Below are positions 46,755 to 54,763 of a DNA stretch of 64,000 nt, in pieces; the first letter of the stretch is position 1; each line of letters begins with the position of its first letter. Under the pieces are notes generated by a model. It did not search any database. It worked only from the letters and a program-made list of their open reading frames with translations, and was not told the origin of the DNA. Source of the stretch: Deltaproteobacteria bacterium IMCC39146 (GTDB lineage Bacteria; Desulfobacterota; Desulfuromonadia; Desulfuromonadales; BM103); the NCBI GenBank assembly GCA_030005635.1, contig JARUHP010000013.1, positions 39,296-103,295 of the forward strand, given 5' to 3'. The position numbers and the translations under genes are program-made.

Positions 46755-47000
46755 ATGAAAAACGATGATACTGGCATGCCGATCGGCATAACGCTCGAAC
46801 CGGGCACTTACTACCGTTGTAAATGCGGAAAGTCGCAGAACCTGCCTTTTTGCGATGAGTCTCACAGTGGCAGCGAAAGCTCTCCTGTAGAATTTAAAGT
46901 CAAGCGTCGTCAGAAGGTGTTTCTGTGTGGTTGCGGGATGACTGGTGATGATCCCTATTGTGATGGTAGTTGTGGTGTCTCGCTACCCGGACGAGAGTAG
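46755..47000 (+). CDS. CDGSH iron-sulphur domain protein
   Basis: 81 residues with two CDGSH-type motifs: CKCGKSQNLPFCDESH and CGCGMTGDDPYCDGSC. The first keeps the 3Cys-1His set that holds a labile [2Fe-2S] cluster. The second ends in Cys rather than His, so its cluster ligation may differ. These small proteins are linked to iron and redox homeostasis. AAGGAGGG precedes the ATG. Confidence 0.9.
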   Translation: MKNDDTGMPIGITLEPGTYYRCKCGKSQNLPFCDESHSGSESSPVEFKVKRRQKVFLCGCGMTGDDPYCDGSCGVSLPGRE

Positions 47001-47460
47001 TCCGCATTACTGTTTCATAACCCTGCTTTTCGATGCCCTGATCCTTTCTGGAGCGAATTGTTCTCTCGCTCCAAGAAGCATAATCTGTAGTAGGTCAGAT
47101 TTGACCTTACATCTATTGTAAAATCAAGTTGCGTTCAGCAGTGGGGGTTGTCTCCATTTTTTTATTTATCAGGGTTTCTAGTAAGTACCTCAAACACGCT
47201 ACTTCTTATCATCAAAACAATGCGAGAGGACTTTTAGTAAATACCCCCTCCTTATTGTTGAACGCTACATCTCACACAAATCCATTTTAAATATCAGGGT
47301 TTATAGGAATCAGCCACACCGGGTGATTTTGACAGGCAAAAGTCTCTGGAACAACTTCTGAGACAACCTGAATTTTCACGTTTGAGGTCAATCGGCGTAT
47401 ATTGCCGAGTGTGTCAATTGCTTGGTGTATAGGAATTAGGGAGAATATTGAACAATAACG
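47001..47460. other. Intergenic, no gene; contains a two-copy dispersed repeat
   Basis: A hairpin GGAGCGA/TCGCTCC at 47051-47073 may terminate the CDGSH gene. Bases 47162-47232 share TATCAGGGT and CATCAAAACAAT followed by GAGAGGACT with 58329-58398. No reading frame with a credible start is present. Confidence 0.6.
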
Positions 47461-47495
47461 ACAAGCCATCTGCATAACTGTGGGTGGCTTGTTTT
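47461..47495 (+). terminator. Intrinsic terminator used as intron insertion site
   Basis: ACAAGCCA (47461-47468) pairs with TGGCTTGT (47485-47492), followed by TTTGTT. The group II intron starts a few bases downstream, as class C introns prefer. Confidence 0.8.
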
Positions 47496-47499
47496 GTTG

Positions 47500-48151
47500 G
47501 TGTGCCAGGCATGGCGCACGGCGCGAAAGCGCCATCCGGTTGGATGTGGTGTCCAACTGGTGACTTGGAGGTGAAAGTCCTCTACGGACCCTGATGACGG
47601 GAACCGTTAGCCGGACGGCAAGGGTGTCTACCGCGAGGTAGAATCTGAAGAAAGCCGCAGGCAAAATCCCGGCCCGACGAACAGAAATCGCATATGAGGC
47701 AGTTCCATCCGGGCGAGAAGGCCAATATCTTCAAAGCCCAATAGTCATCCGGGAGGATGGTGCTGTAAATGCGGCGGGTATATGGGAGGAAGGTCGTGTG
47801 AATTACCCTGGGAGATCTGTCGGTCCGCCTTGAGCTAGATGCATCGTAAGGTACATCGATGGGCCGACAGAAGTCAGCAGACGCCATAGTAGCTGTCCTA
47901 ACCACCACAGCGAAGGGCTGAACCTGATATGCAGAGCTAAACCACTTTTCTGAACGTTTTGAGCAGATGCCTCGCAAGAGTGCCTAAAAGCTGGAAGTGG
48001 CGACCGGAAGTCGTGAGGTAAAGCTGGGTGCTTATAGGACGTCAGGCATTGTTGGTTGATAATGCAGACGCAAATCAGGAACCGTCGTATACGGAACCGT
48101 TCGTACGGTGGTGTGGGAGGACGGCGGGGGCAACCCCGCCTCCTACCCGAT
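47500..48151 (+). mobile_element. ORF-less group II intron (class C)
   Basis: The 5' end is GTGTGCCAGGCATGGCGCAC. Domain I blocks GGTGAAAGTCCTCTACGG, TGACGGGAACCGTTAGCC and CGGCAAGGGTGTC are recognisable. Near the 3' end, GAACCGTCGTATACGG and CGTTCGTACGGT form domain V, and the GGCGGGGG/CCCCGCC hairpin ending CTACCCGAT is domain VI. The region where a reverse transcriptase should lie is reduced to about 250 bp with only scraps of its start. It therefore depends on a helper maturase in trans for mobility. Boundaries are good to a few bases. Confidence 0.85.
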
Positions 48152-48329
48152 TTGGTAAGAGGTGTCTATAATACTAGGGGCGATTCATTTTGCACTTTTG
48201 CTGGTGGTTGTTACGGTAGGTGTCGAGTTAGTTTCGAAGTCGTAAGGTCTCAACACCACGCCCCTGGTACATAAAGGCGAGTGTGTCAGTGACAGGGTTT
48301 ATGAAAATTTACGGCCCGCTGTGTCAACC

Positions 48330-49523
48330 TTAGCCCTCCAGCAAAAGAACTTCTACACTATCGCCTAGACGCAATTTTTCGGTGCCAACCGGAATCGAGA
48401 GCAAAGCGTTGGCCCCTTGTATGCTCATGTGCTGTCCGGAGCCTTGCCTCTTTGGGACCGCAACCTGATATCCTTCGTCAACCCATTCCAGGTGACACCA
48501 GAGAAATGATTGTCGTTTGCCGCCCCCTTTGACTTCTGTGGTGAGCACACCGGTTCGTTTTTTGGGGGTGATATCCTTTTGTCCGAAGAGACGGTTCAGG
48601 GCTGGCTTGACAAACAATTCAAAGGTCGCGGCTGTCGCCGCCGGATTGCCGGGTAGGCCAAAGTAGGGTTTATCCTCCAACGTCCCGAATAGAACTGGTT
48701 TGCCTGGTTTGATGGCTACTTTCCAGAACTTCTGCTGAAAGTCACGTCGAGCCAGTGCATTGTGCATCTGGTCTCTATCTCCGACGGAGACTCCCCCCGT
48801 AGAAATGATTAAATCGGCATGCATTCCTTCTGCTATCAAATTGTCCAAGGCCTTGGGGTCGTCCTGACCGATACCCATGGCAATTGGCAGGCAACCACAC
48901 TCTCGAACTCGGGTCATCAATAAATAGAGGTTTGAATTGATGATCTGTCCCGGCCCTGGAGTTTGCCCCAGCTCAACCAATTCGTCACCGGAGGAGATAA
49001 TGGCAACGCGAGGTTTTGGGCAAGCGAAAACTTGCTCTATTCCAGCGCATGACAGCAAACCAATTTCTCCTGCACGGAGTTGTGTGCCGGCTTCAAGCAT
49101 GAGGTCTCCTGCCTTGAATTCCTCACCCTGATGTCGGATATGCTGACCAGATAGCGCAGGATTCGACAGAGAAACATGTGTCTTCTGGTCTACGGCATCT
49201 TCAATGGGAATGACTGTGTTGGCACCGTCTGGCAGGGGGGCTCCGGTTGTGATGCGTACCGCCTGACCAGATGTGATAGCTCCCGCAAAGGGATGACCGG
49301 CATAAGATGCACCGACGATCTCCAGAGGGCCTTTAACCTCATTCGGGTGGTCGGCAATGGCAAATCCATCCATAGCCGAATTGTCACAACGGGGCATGTC
49401 CCAACGAGAAGACACTGCCTCCGCTAAGGTCAGTCCAGTAGCCTCTAGCAGGGGATGCTTTTGGGGCGTGAGAGGTTCAACTGTTTGCAGAACATGCTGG
49501 AGTGCTTTCTCATAAGTCAGCAT
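48330..49523 (-). CDS. moeA: Molybdopterin molybdenumtransferase
   Basis: 397 residues. It inserts molybdate (or tungstate) into adenylated molybdopterin. MPRCDNSAMDGFAI is the classic MoeA N-terminal block, IISSGDEL and ISTGGVSVGDRD form the MoCF domain, and FGLPGNPAA follows. The C-terminal domain is complete. ATG at 49523 has AAGGAG 7 bp upstream and overlaps the ATPase gene by 14 bp; ATG at 49529 is too close to the Shine-Dalgarno. It is the last gene of the seven-gene operon. Confidence 0.94.
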   Translation of the reverse strand: MLTYEKALQHVLQTVEPLTPQKHPLLEATGLTLAEAVSSRWDMPRCDNSAMDGFAIADHPNEVKGPLEIVGASYAGHPFAGAITSGQAVRITTGAPLPDGANTVIPIEDAVDQKTHVSLSNPALSGQHIRHQGEEFKAGDLMLEAGTQLRAGEIGLLSCAGIEQVFACPKPRVAIISSGDELVELGQTPGPGQIINSNLYLLMTRVRECGCLPIAMGIGQDDPKALDNLIAEGMHADLIISTGGVSVGDRDQMHNALARRDFQQKFWKVAIKPGKPVLFGTLEDKPYFGLPGNPAATAATFELFVKPALNRLFGQKDITPKKRTGVLTTEVKGGGKRQSFLWCHLEWVDEGYQVAVPKRQGSGQHMSIQGANALLSIPVGTEKLRLGDSVEVLLLEG

Positions 49524-50637
49524 GGACATTCTCCTTGGTAGAGGGTTCACAGGACATGGGGATGGTCCAGAGACTGCGTTTGCGCAGACAAATTTGAAGA
49601 TCATCGCCAATATCGTAGCCAAGATCACGCATGGCGCAGTTAGGCAGTTCGACATCGACGGTGATATTACTACCGCTCAATTTGACACAAAGCGTATGTG
49701 TGCCGCCAAAGACGAGGATGTCCTCGACAGTCGCTTGGAACAGGTTGTCCTGTAACTCCGGGCCAATTGGCTTGTTCGGACGGATGACCATCACTTCCTC
49801 AGAGCGTATGCCAGCCGCAAGACGGTGGCCACGTTCTGCACCGGCATAGCCGGGGCCAGTGAGGTTGATTCGGTTTCCGAGTTGCAAGGTCCCGTCAGGT
49901 AGAACGGCTTCAACTGTCAGATCGAAAATATTCTGATTACGCAGAAAACGGGCAACATCAAGTGTGGCTGGTCGATAGTAAATGTCATCACGATCACCGA
50001 CTTGGCGGAATTTCCCATGAATCATTACCGCAATCTTTTCGCCCAGCATGAACGCCTCTTCCTGGTCATGAGTCACATGCAGGACTGTGACACCTAGTTG
50101 CTGGTTGACTTCACGCAGTTTGACCTGGAGTTGTCGTTTGATCGTTGCATCCAGAGCTGAAAAGGGTTCGTCAAGAAACAGCAGGCGCGGTTCTGGCAAG
50201 AGAGCTCGAGCGAGCGCAACACGTTGTTTTTCTCCACCGGACAGAGTCGAGACGTCCTTGCGATCGATGACTTCACGCAACTCAAGCAGTTCAAGTAGCT
50301 CATTCAGGCGTTTCTCGACTTGAGTTCTGTCAAGCTGACGGCGCTTGGCACCGAACAGTATGTTATCCCGAACGCTGAGATGAGGGAACAGGGCCAAGTC
50401 TTGGGGTAAGTAGGAGATGAGACGATGCTCCGGTGCTATCTGGGTGACTTCTTGCCCGTCAAGCCAGACTTGCCCTTTCTGGGGAGACAACAAGCCCATG
50501 CAAGTCTCCAGGAAGAGGGTTTTGCCGGCCCCTGATGGTCCGAGGATTGTCAGGTAGGAACTGTTACCGAGATCGATGTCGATCGGCCCCAAGGTAAAGC
50601 TTCCCCGCTGAGCGATGAGTTGCTTTACACGGATCAT
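49510..50637 (-). CDS. Molybdate/tungstate ABC transporter ATP-binding protein
   Basis: 375 residues. Walker A is GPSGAGKT, the signature LSGGEKQRVALARAL, Walker B LLFLDEPFSALD, and HVTHDQEEAF the switch region. The C-terminal 130 residues form TOBE-type domains (AAGIRSEEVMV, FGGTHTLCVKL), as in ModC/WtpC, which bind the anion or regulate transport. It overlaps the permease gene by 4 bp. Choice between molybdate and tungstate cannot be made from sequence alone. Confidence 0.9.
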   Translation of the reverse strand: MIRVKQLIAQRGSFTLGPIDIDLGNSSYLTILGPSGAGKTLFLETCMGLLSPQKGQVWLDGQEVTQIAPEHRLISYLPQDLALFPHLSVRDNILFGAKRRQLDRTQVEKRLNELLELLELREVIDRKDVSTLSGGEKQRVALARALLPEPRLLFLDEPFSALDATIKRQLQVKLREVNQQLGVTVLHVTHDQEEAFMLGEKIAVMIHGKFRQVGDRDDIYYRPATLDVARFLRNQNIFDLTVEAVLPDGTLQLGNRINLTGPGYAGAERGHRLAAGIRSEEVMVIRPNKPIGPELQDNLFQATVEDILVFGGTHTLCVKLSGSNITVDVELPNCAMRDLGYDIGDDLQICLRKRSLWTIPMSCEPSTKENVHADL

Positions 50638-51422
50638 GACTTACGCTCCATGACCAGACGGACTCCGAACAGAACCAGTAGGGAGATACCAATCAGGATG
50701 ACTATCAACGTAATGGCTTGTGGTAGGTCTGCCATTGACATGGCAAGGTAAATGCTGCTTGGCAGTGTTGCGGTCTGACCCTTTGCTGTACCAGCTACCA
50801 TAACAGTAGCGCCGAATTCTCCGACAGCACGCGCCCAGGTCAAAATGATCGCAGCCAGAATGCCGCGCTTGGCCAAGGGAAGGGTGATGAGTCGAAAGCT
50901 GTCGAAGGCCGAGCAGCCGAGCAGTCTGGCCACCTGCTCTTGGCGGGGGTTGATTTGCTCGAAGGTTGATTTGAGCATCCGCACGCTGATAGCAACCACC
51001 ACCGTGAATTGGGCGAGAATGACGCCGGCAAGAGTAAACGGAAGTGTCAGGCCTAATTCTGAGAGAAGTCGGCCGATAGCTGTGTTCCAGGTCATCAGGA
51101 TCAGGGTGCCGAGAGCGATCGGAGTAAGAACCATCGGTAGGTCAATAAAGGTGTCGATCAGGCGTTTGCCAGGAAAGTCAATACGGGCCAGCGCATATGC
51201 TGAAGGGATTGCGATGCAGACGGCGATGGCGCTGCTGACGGTTGCAGAGATCAGACTCAAAGCGATCGCCGAAAGAATATCAGCACGGGAAATTTGGTCG
51301 ATGAAACCCTCTGCCTTGAAGAATGCCGATTGGCTGCCGAGGAGCAGAAGAAAATATGCGCTCAATAGCACCAGCGGCAAGAGCATGGAGAGTTTAAAGG
51401 CGGTGTCTCTAGGCAACATCAC
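50634..51422 (-). CDS. Molybdate/tungstate ABC transporter permease
   Basis: 262 residues with about six membrane helices. The coupling-loop EAA motif is LLGCSAFDSFRLITLPLAKRGI, followed by ARAVGEFGATVMVAGT, which is characteristic of ModB/WtpB permeases. Overlaps both neighbours by 4 bp. Confidence 0.92.
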   Translation of the reverse strand: MMLPRDTAFKLSMLLPLVLLSAYFLLLLGSQSAFFKAEGFIDQISRADILSAIALSLISATVSSAIAVCIAIPSAYALARIDFPGKRLIDTFIDLPMVLTPIALGTLILMTWNTAIGRLLSELGLTLPFTLAGVILAQFTVVVAISVRMLKSTFEQINPRQEQVARLLGCSAFDSFRLITLPLAKRGILAAIILTWARAVGEFGATVMVAGTAKGQTATLPSSIYLAMSMADLPQAITLIVILIGISLLVLFGVRLVMERKS

Positions 51423-52243
51423 CAGCCCACCGGGAGTTGGTAAAGTCCGCCAATACGTGCCGAAGGCGCAAATTCAAGGGCCTCGTTCTCGGTGGTGAGA
51501 TAACCCCATTTTTGAAAAATACCCTGCCCTGCATCTGACTGAAGGAAGGTGATGAACTTCTTAGCGCCAGCCCGGTTTTTCGACTTAAGCAAAGATGCGG
51601 CGGGGATGTAGGCCAGGCGTGGAATCTCTCTATCCTTGAGTAATACCGCATCCATCGTCTCACGGTTCCAGAATGCAAACTCACGCCATCCAAGCACTGC
51701 GTCTACCAAGTTGAGAGGGATCATTGCTGCCACCTTCGCACAACTTTCCACACTCCCCTTCACGTTTGGTTTAACTTTTTCAGTTAACCCATTGGCTTCG
51801 AGGATTTCAACTGCGTAAATTCCGACACAGACACCATCCGGGGCTGCCATCCCAACTCGGAGACCAGGTCGGGCTAGGTCTTGCAAGCCTGTGATCTTGT
51901 GAGGATTGCCTTTAGCTACGACAATGGCAGGAACCAAGTAAGCGAGGATGCTTGCGTCAGCAACAAGGCCGAACTCTCTGGCTTTGTCCATGTAATCCGG
52001 GGAGCCTGAAATATAGAGATCGCCTTGGCCAGTCAGAACAATTTGGCTGAGCATCGAACCCGAACCACCCAAGTGCAGGATGACTGGGGTGCCGGTCTTT
52101 TCTTCAAAAGCCTTTGCCGCTTCTTCGAGAGGAGGTTGTGATGCTGATCCGGCAAAAACCACAATCGGTTTTGTCGTGGTTGAGAAAGACGGTACTGCAA
52201 ACAGAAGCAGTGTGATCAGGCAGATAATACTACGCATCAGCAT
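51419..52243 (-). CDS. Molybdate/tungstate-binding periplasmic protein
   Basis: 274 residues. The signal peptide is MRSIICLITLLLFAVPSFS. The mature protein starts VVFAGSASQPPLEEAAKAFEE, with LHLGGSGSMLSQIV and DLYISGSPDYMDKA, the oxyanion-binding layout of ModA/WtpA-like proteins. ATG at 52243 follows GAGGAG at 7-bp spacing. It overlaps the ModE-like gene by 14 bp. Periplasmic. Confidence 0.9.
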   Translation of the reverse strand: MLMRSIICLITLLLFAVPSFSTTTKPIVVFAGSASQPPLEEAAKAFEEKTGTPVILHLGGSGSMLSQIVLTGQGDLYISGSPDYMDKAREFGLVADASILAYLVPAIVVAKGNPHKITGLQDLARPGLRVGMAAPDGVCVGIYAVEILEANGLTEKVKPNVKGSVESCAKVAAMIPLNLVDAVLGWREFAFWNRETMDAVLLKDREIPRLAYIPAASLLKSKNRAGAKKFITFLQSDAGQGIFQKWGYLTTENEALEFAPSARIGGLYQLPVGW

Positions 52244-52592
52244 GTGCACTCTCCTCTGCAAAACATGTCGCGAAACATTGATCAGCTTTCCTGTTAACCT
52301 GGTCGCGTAGTTTCTCAAAACGTTTGAGCAGTTCAACCGTTTCATCTGTTAAAAGTGAAGCGCCGCCACCAGTGCCTCCTGTCCGGCGCTCCAGAAGCAG
52401 AAAGGGGGATGACTCCTCCATTGCCTTTAACTGAGCCCAGGCCTTTCGATAGGAAAGGCCAAGGTCTTTGGCTGCAGCATTAATCGATCCGTTGCGTTGT
52501 ATAGCCGACAACAACCGAAAGCGCCCATCGCCTAGGAAAGGTTTTCCATCAACCTCCAGCCAGGTCTTGCTGCGAATTCGGAAGTCACTCAT
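52230..52592 (-). CDS. ModE-like (N-terminal domain) regulator
   Basis: 120 residues, the winged-helix DNA-binding half of ModE without the molybdate-binding TOBE domains. FLGDGRFRLLSAIQRNGSINAAAKDLGLSYRKAWAQLK is the HTH, and RRTGGTGGGASLLTDE the wing. Stand-alone forms are common in Deltaproteobacteria. The C-terminal tail carries two cysteines (CFATCFAEE) that might sense the metal. It probably represses this same operon. Overlaps mobB by 4 bp. Confidence 0.9.
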   Translation of the reverse strand: MSDFRIRSKTWLEVDGKPFLGDGRFRLLSAIQRNGSINAAAKDLGLSYRKAWAQLKAMEESSPFLLLERRTGGTGGGASLLTDETVELLKRFEKLRDQVNRKADQCFATCFAEESAHADA

Positions 52593-53098
52593 GACAGATA
52601 CTGTTCCACAATAAGATCACAGAGTCCTTGCGCATCATTGATATCGAAGAGCGGCACGTCGACTTCTAGAAGGCTGTCCGAGGCAACAGCAATCAAGGTC
52701 GGGTCGTGTTCTTCGCCCCGGCAGAGCAGTTTCTCACTTCGCTCCTGCCGGTGGACTTCAATCTTTGGCATCGTGCTGCGCTTGAACCCCTCAGTCAACA
52801 CAAGATCAACATCGTCACAATAGGTCGCTACCGTCTCTGCCAATGTTGGTTCCTGGTCTGCTTGATACTGCTTAACCATGGCGAGTTTGTCCGGCGATGT
52901 GATCAACATGGTGTCTGCACCTGCCTGGGTCAGACGCCAGGAGTCTTTCCCCTCGCGATCGATGTTGAATCTATGGGCATCATGTTTGACGGCACCCACC
53001 TTGTACCCACGGCGTTTCATCTCTGCTATCAACTTTTCCAACAGGGTTGTCTTGCCGGTGCCGCTTTTGGCCACAATCGAAACGACCGGTGTTTTCAT
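52589..53098 (-). CDS. mobB: Molybdopterin-guanine dinucleotide biosynthesis protein B
   Basis: 169 residues. The P-loop VAKSGTGKTTLLEKLI and the segment GAVKHDAHRFNIDREGKDSWR are typical of MobB, a GTP-binding helper for MGD formation. VDLVLTEGFKRSTMPKIEVHR follows. ATG at 53098 follows GAGGATCC. Overlaps mobA by 4 bp. Confidence 0.93.
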   Translation of the reverse strand: MKTPVVSIVAKSGTGKTTLLEKLIAEMKRRGYKVGAVKHDAHRFNIDREGKDSWRLTQAGADTMLITSPDKLAMVKQYQADQEPTLAETVATYCDDVDLVLTEGFKRSTMPKIEVHRQERSEKLLCRGEEHDPTLIAVASDSLLEVDVPLFDINDAQGLCDLIVEQYLS

Positions 53099-53706
53099 GT
53101 CGGATCCTCTTTGAGCCGGTCCAGTTGTTCCGGCGTATTGATGTTCAATAGCGCCCGTTCCCAACCGACCGGCAGTTCCTGCCAGTCGAGGTAGCGTACC
53201 TTGATCTGTTGATAAAAGTCATAAATGCGGAATTGCCCCTCTTGCAGCATCTTCTCCATATACAGAAGGCAGCTTTTGTTGTAGAGAGCGAAGACTGGTT
53301 CATAGCCTCCGGGTGTACGTGGGACCACGGCATCGGTGCCATTTCGATATGTCAGAATCAGTTCTAGGATTCTGGCGTCTGGATAGGGCATGTCGCACGG
53401 TGCAACAAAAATCCAATCCGTCTTGGCTGAGTGCAATCCAGTGTAAAGGCCTCCTAGAGCACTTCCTGGATAAATGTCTGGTATCGAGGAGATCTCAGAA
53501 ATAACCAGGTCGGGGCGATCACCGGCAATAAAGACTGTTAAGAAATACTGACGTAACAGATCAAGAGATTTTGAGAAAAGAGGGCGCCCTTCAAAATCGA
53601 GATGCGCTTTGTCGTGCCCCATACGACGACTCTTCCCGCCAGCAAGAAGAACACCGGTTACATCCAGAGATGCCGTTCTAAATTTGTCGTTGTGCGTGAT
53701 TTGCAT
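53095..53706 (-). CDS. mobA: Molybdenum cofactor guanylyltransferase
   Basis: 203 residues. GVLLAGGKSRRMGHDKAHL is the nucleotide-binding signature, and FVAPCDMPYPDARI holds the metal-binding Asp. It joins GMP to molybdopterin, making the MGD form used by the DMSO-reductase family, such as the enzyme at 54764. First gene of the minus-strand operon; promoter should lie in 53707-53780. Confidence 0.93.
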   Translation of the reverse strand: MQITHNDKFRTASLDVTGVLLAGGKSRRMGHDKAHLDFEGRPLFSKSLDLLRQYFLTVFIAGDRPDLVISEISSIPDIYPGSALGGLYTGLHSAKTDWIFVAPCDMPYPDARILELILTYRNGTDAVVPRTPGGYEPVFALYNKSCLLYMEKMLQEGQFRIYDFYQQIKVRYLDWQELPVGWERALLNINTPEQLDRLKEDPT

Positions 53707-53782
53707 AACGGTAATTATAGGCGAAAATTAGAGGTATGCAAACCTCCCCATTTTAGTACCACCCAAAATGAGACAAATTCAG

Positions 53783-53969
53783 CTATTGGTTAACGGTTAA
53801 ATACTCCTTCGGCGTCAGGTTGCCGAACGATTCGTGAGGCCGCTCCTTCGTTGTATTCTGTCACCCAACTCACCGTGATCTCCTGTACCTCTTTCAATTG
53901 CCTGAACACGAACATGTCAAGCACTTCGGTACGATAGGTGCTATTGAACCGCTCAATGAATCCATTCTT
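53783..53969 (-). pseudogene. IS3 family transposase (OrfB) C-terminal remnant
   Basis: The minus strand reads KNGFIERFNSTYRTEVLDMF and ITVSWVTEYNE, shifts frame, then continues ERPHESFGNLTPKEYLTV before a stop. This is the IS3 OrfB end (the catalytic Glu lies in the FIERFN block). TGGTACTAAAATGGGG just beyond (53748-53763) may be the IS end. The remainder of 53970-54169 shows no gene. Confidence 0.8.
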
Positions 53970-54169
53970 AGATATCAGGAGTTTCAGTAATAATTAGATT
54001 TTGCTGTTTTAAACCTACAAACTTCAATAGCACAACATTTTGGAAATTCGCTCTTTTGATCAATATGATGTTCGACCGACAATTCCCTCTGCCTTCTTGA
54101 ACATCCCCTCCAGCAATGTATACTGAATTTTCACATCCACAAACTCGCTATTACCGATGGGAGATTTGA

Positions 54170-54745
54170 ATGAAAGAAACGGAATGTCAGCGCCTACTAG
54201 AGGCGCTGCGGGATTTTTTCTTCGCTCAGAATGCCATCCAACTAGCCAATACCTATGCCGTTCTGGAAGAGGCTGTTTCGTTCGACTTGCCAATAGTTGA
54301 TGACTGGGAAATGGTCGAATTTGCCTTCAATCGACTCTTTATCGGCCCCAAGGCGCCAATTGCCGTTCCATTCGCATCGGTCTATCTTGATTCCGAGCCT
54401 CAGGTGATGGGAAAAAGCACCTTAATAACTAGGCGGATCTTCGAGATGCTCGGGGTCCAGTCACCCTGGCAGGACAGCTTGCCAGACGACCATTTGAGTC
54501 TGGAACTGGATGCCTGCATTCGCCTGTCAGCTATCCGTCAGGCAAGCGATAGTTCTGAAACTGAAGAGCTGTGGAGTTATTTCCTGCATGAGCACTTGGC
54601 GAAATGGTTGCCATTATGGATCGATCAGGTGCGTACCGCCGAGCAGGTCCCAGCAGCAATTCGATCTGTAATCGATATTCTGGGAGATTGGTTGGCCGGG
54701 GAAGTCCGCGATCTGAAATCTGCCGATATGGCGATTGGTCTATAA
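54170..54745 (+). CDS. TorD/DmsD-like maturation chaperone
   Basis: 191 residues, all helical. FAFNRLFIGPKAPIAVPFASVYLD is the conserved core, and LHEHLAKWLPLWIDQV the Hx3W-type motif of the TorD family. These chaperones bind the Tat leader and help insert the molybdenum cofactor. It sits 18 bp upstream of the oxidoreductase gene it should serve. Confidence 0.92.
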   Translation: MKETECQRLLEALRDFFFAQNAIQLANTYAVLEEAVSFDLPIVDDWEMVEFAFNRLFIGPKAPIAVPFASVYLDSEPQVMGKSTLITRRIFEMLGVQSPWQDSLPDDHLSLELDACIRLSAIRQASDSSETEELWSYFLHEHLAKWLPLWIDQVRTAEQVPAAIRSVIDILGDWLAGEVRDLKSADMAIGL

Positions 54746-54763
54746 CCAGCAATGGAGAATGCC

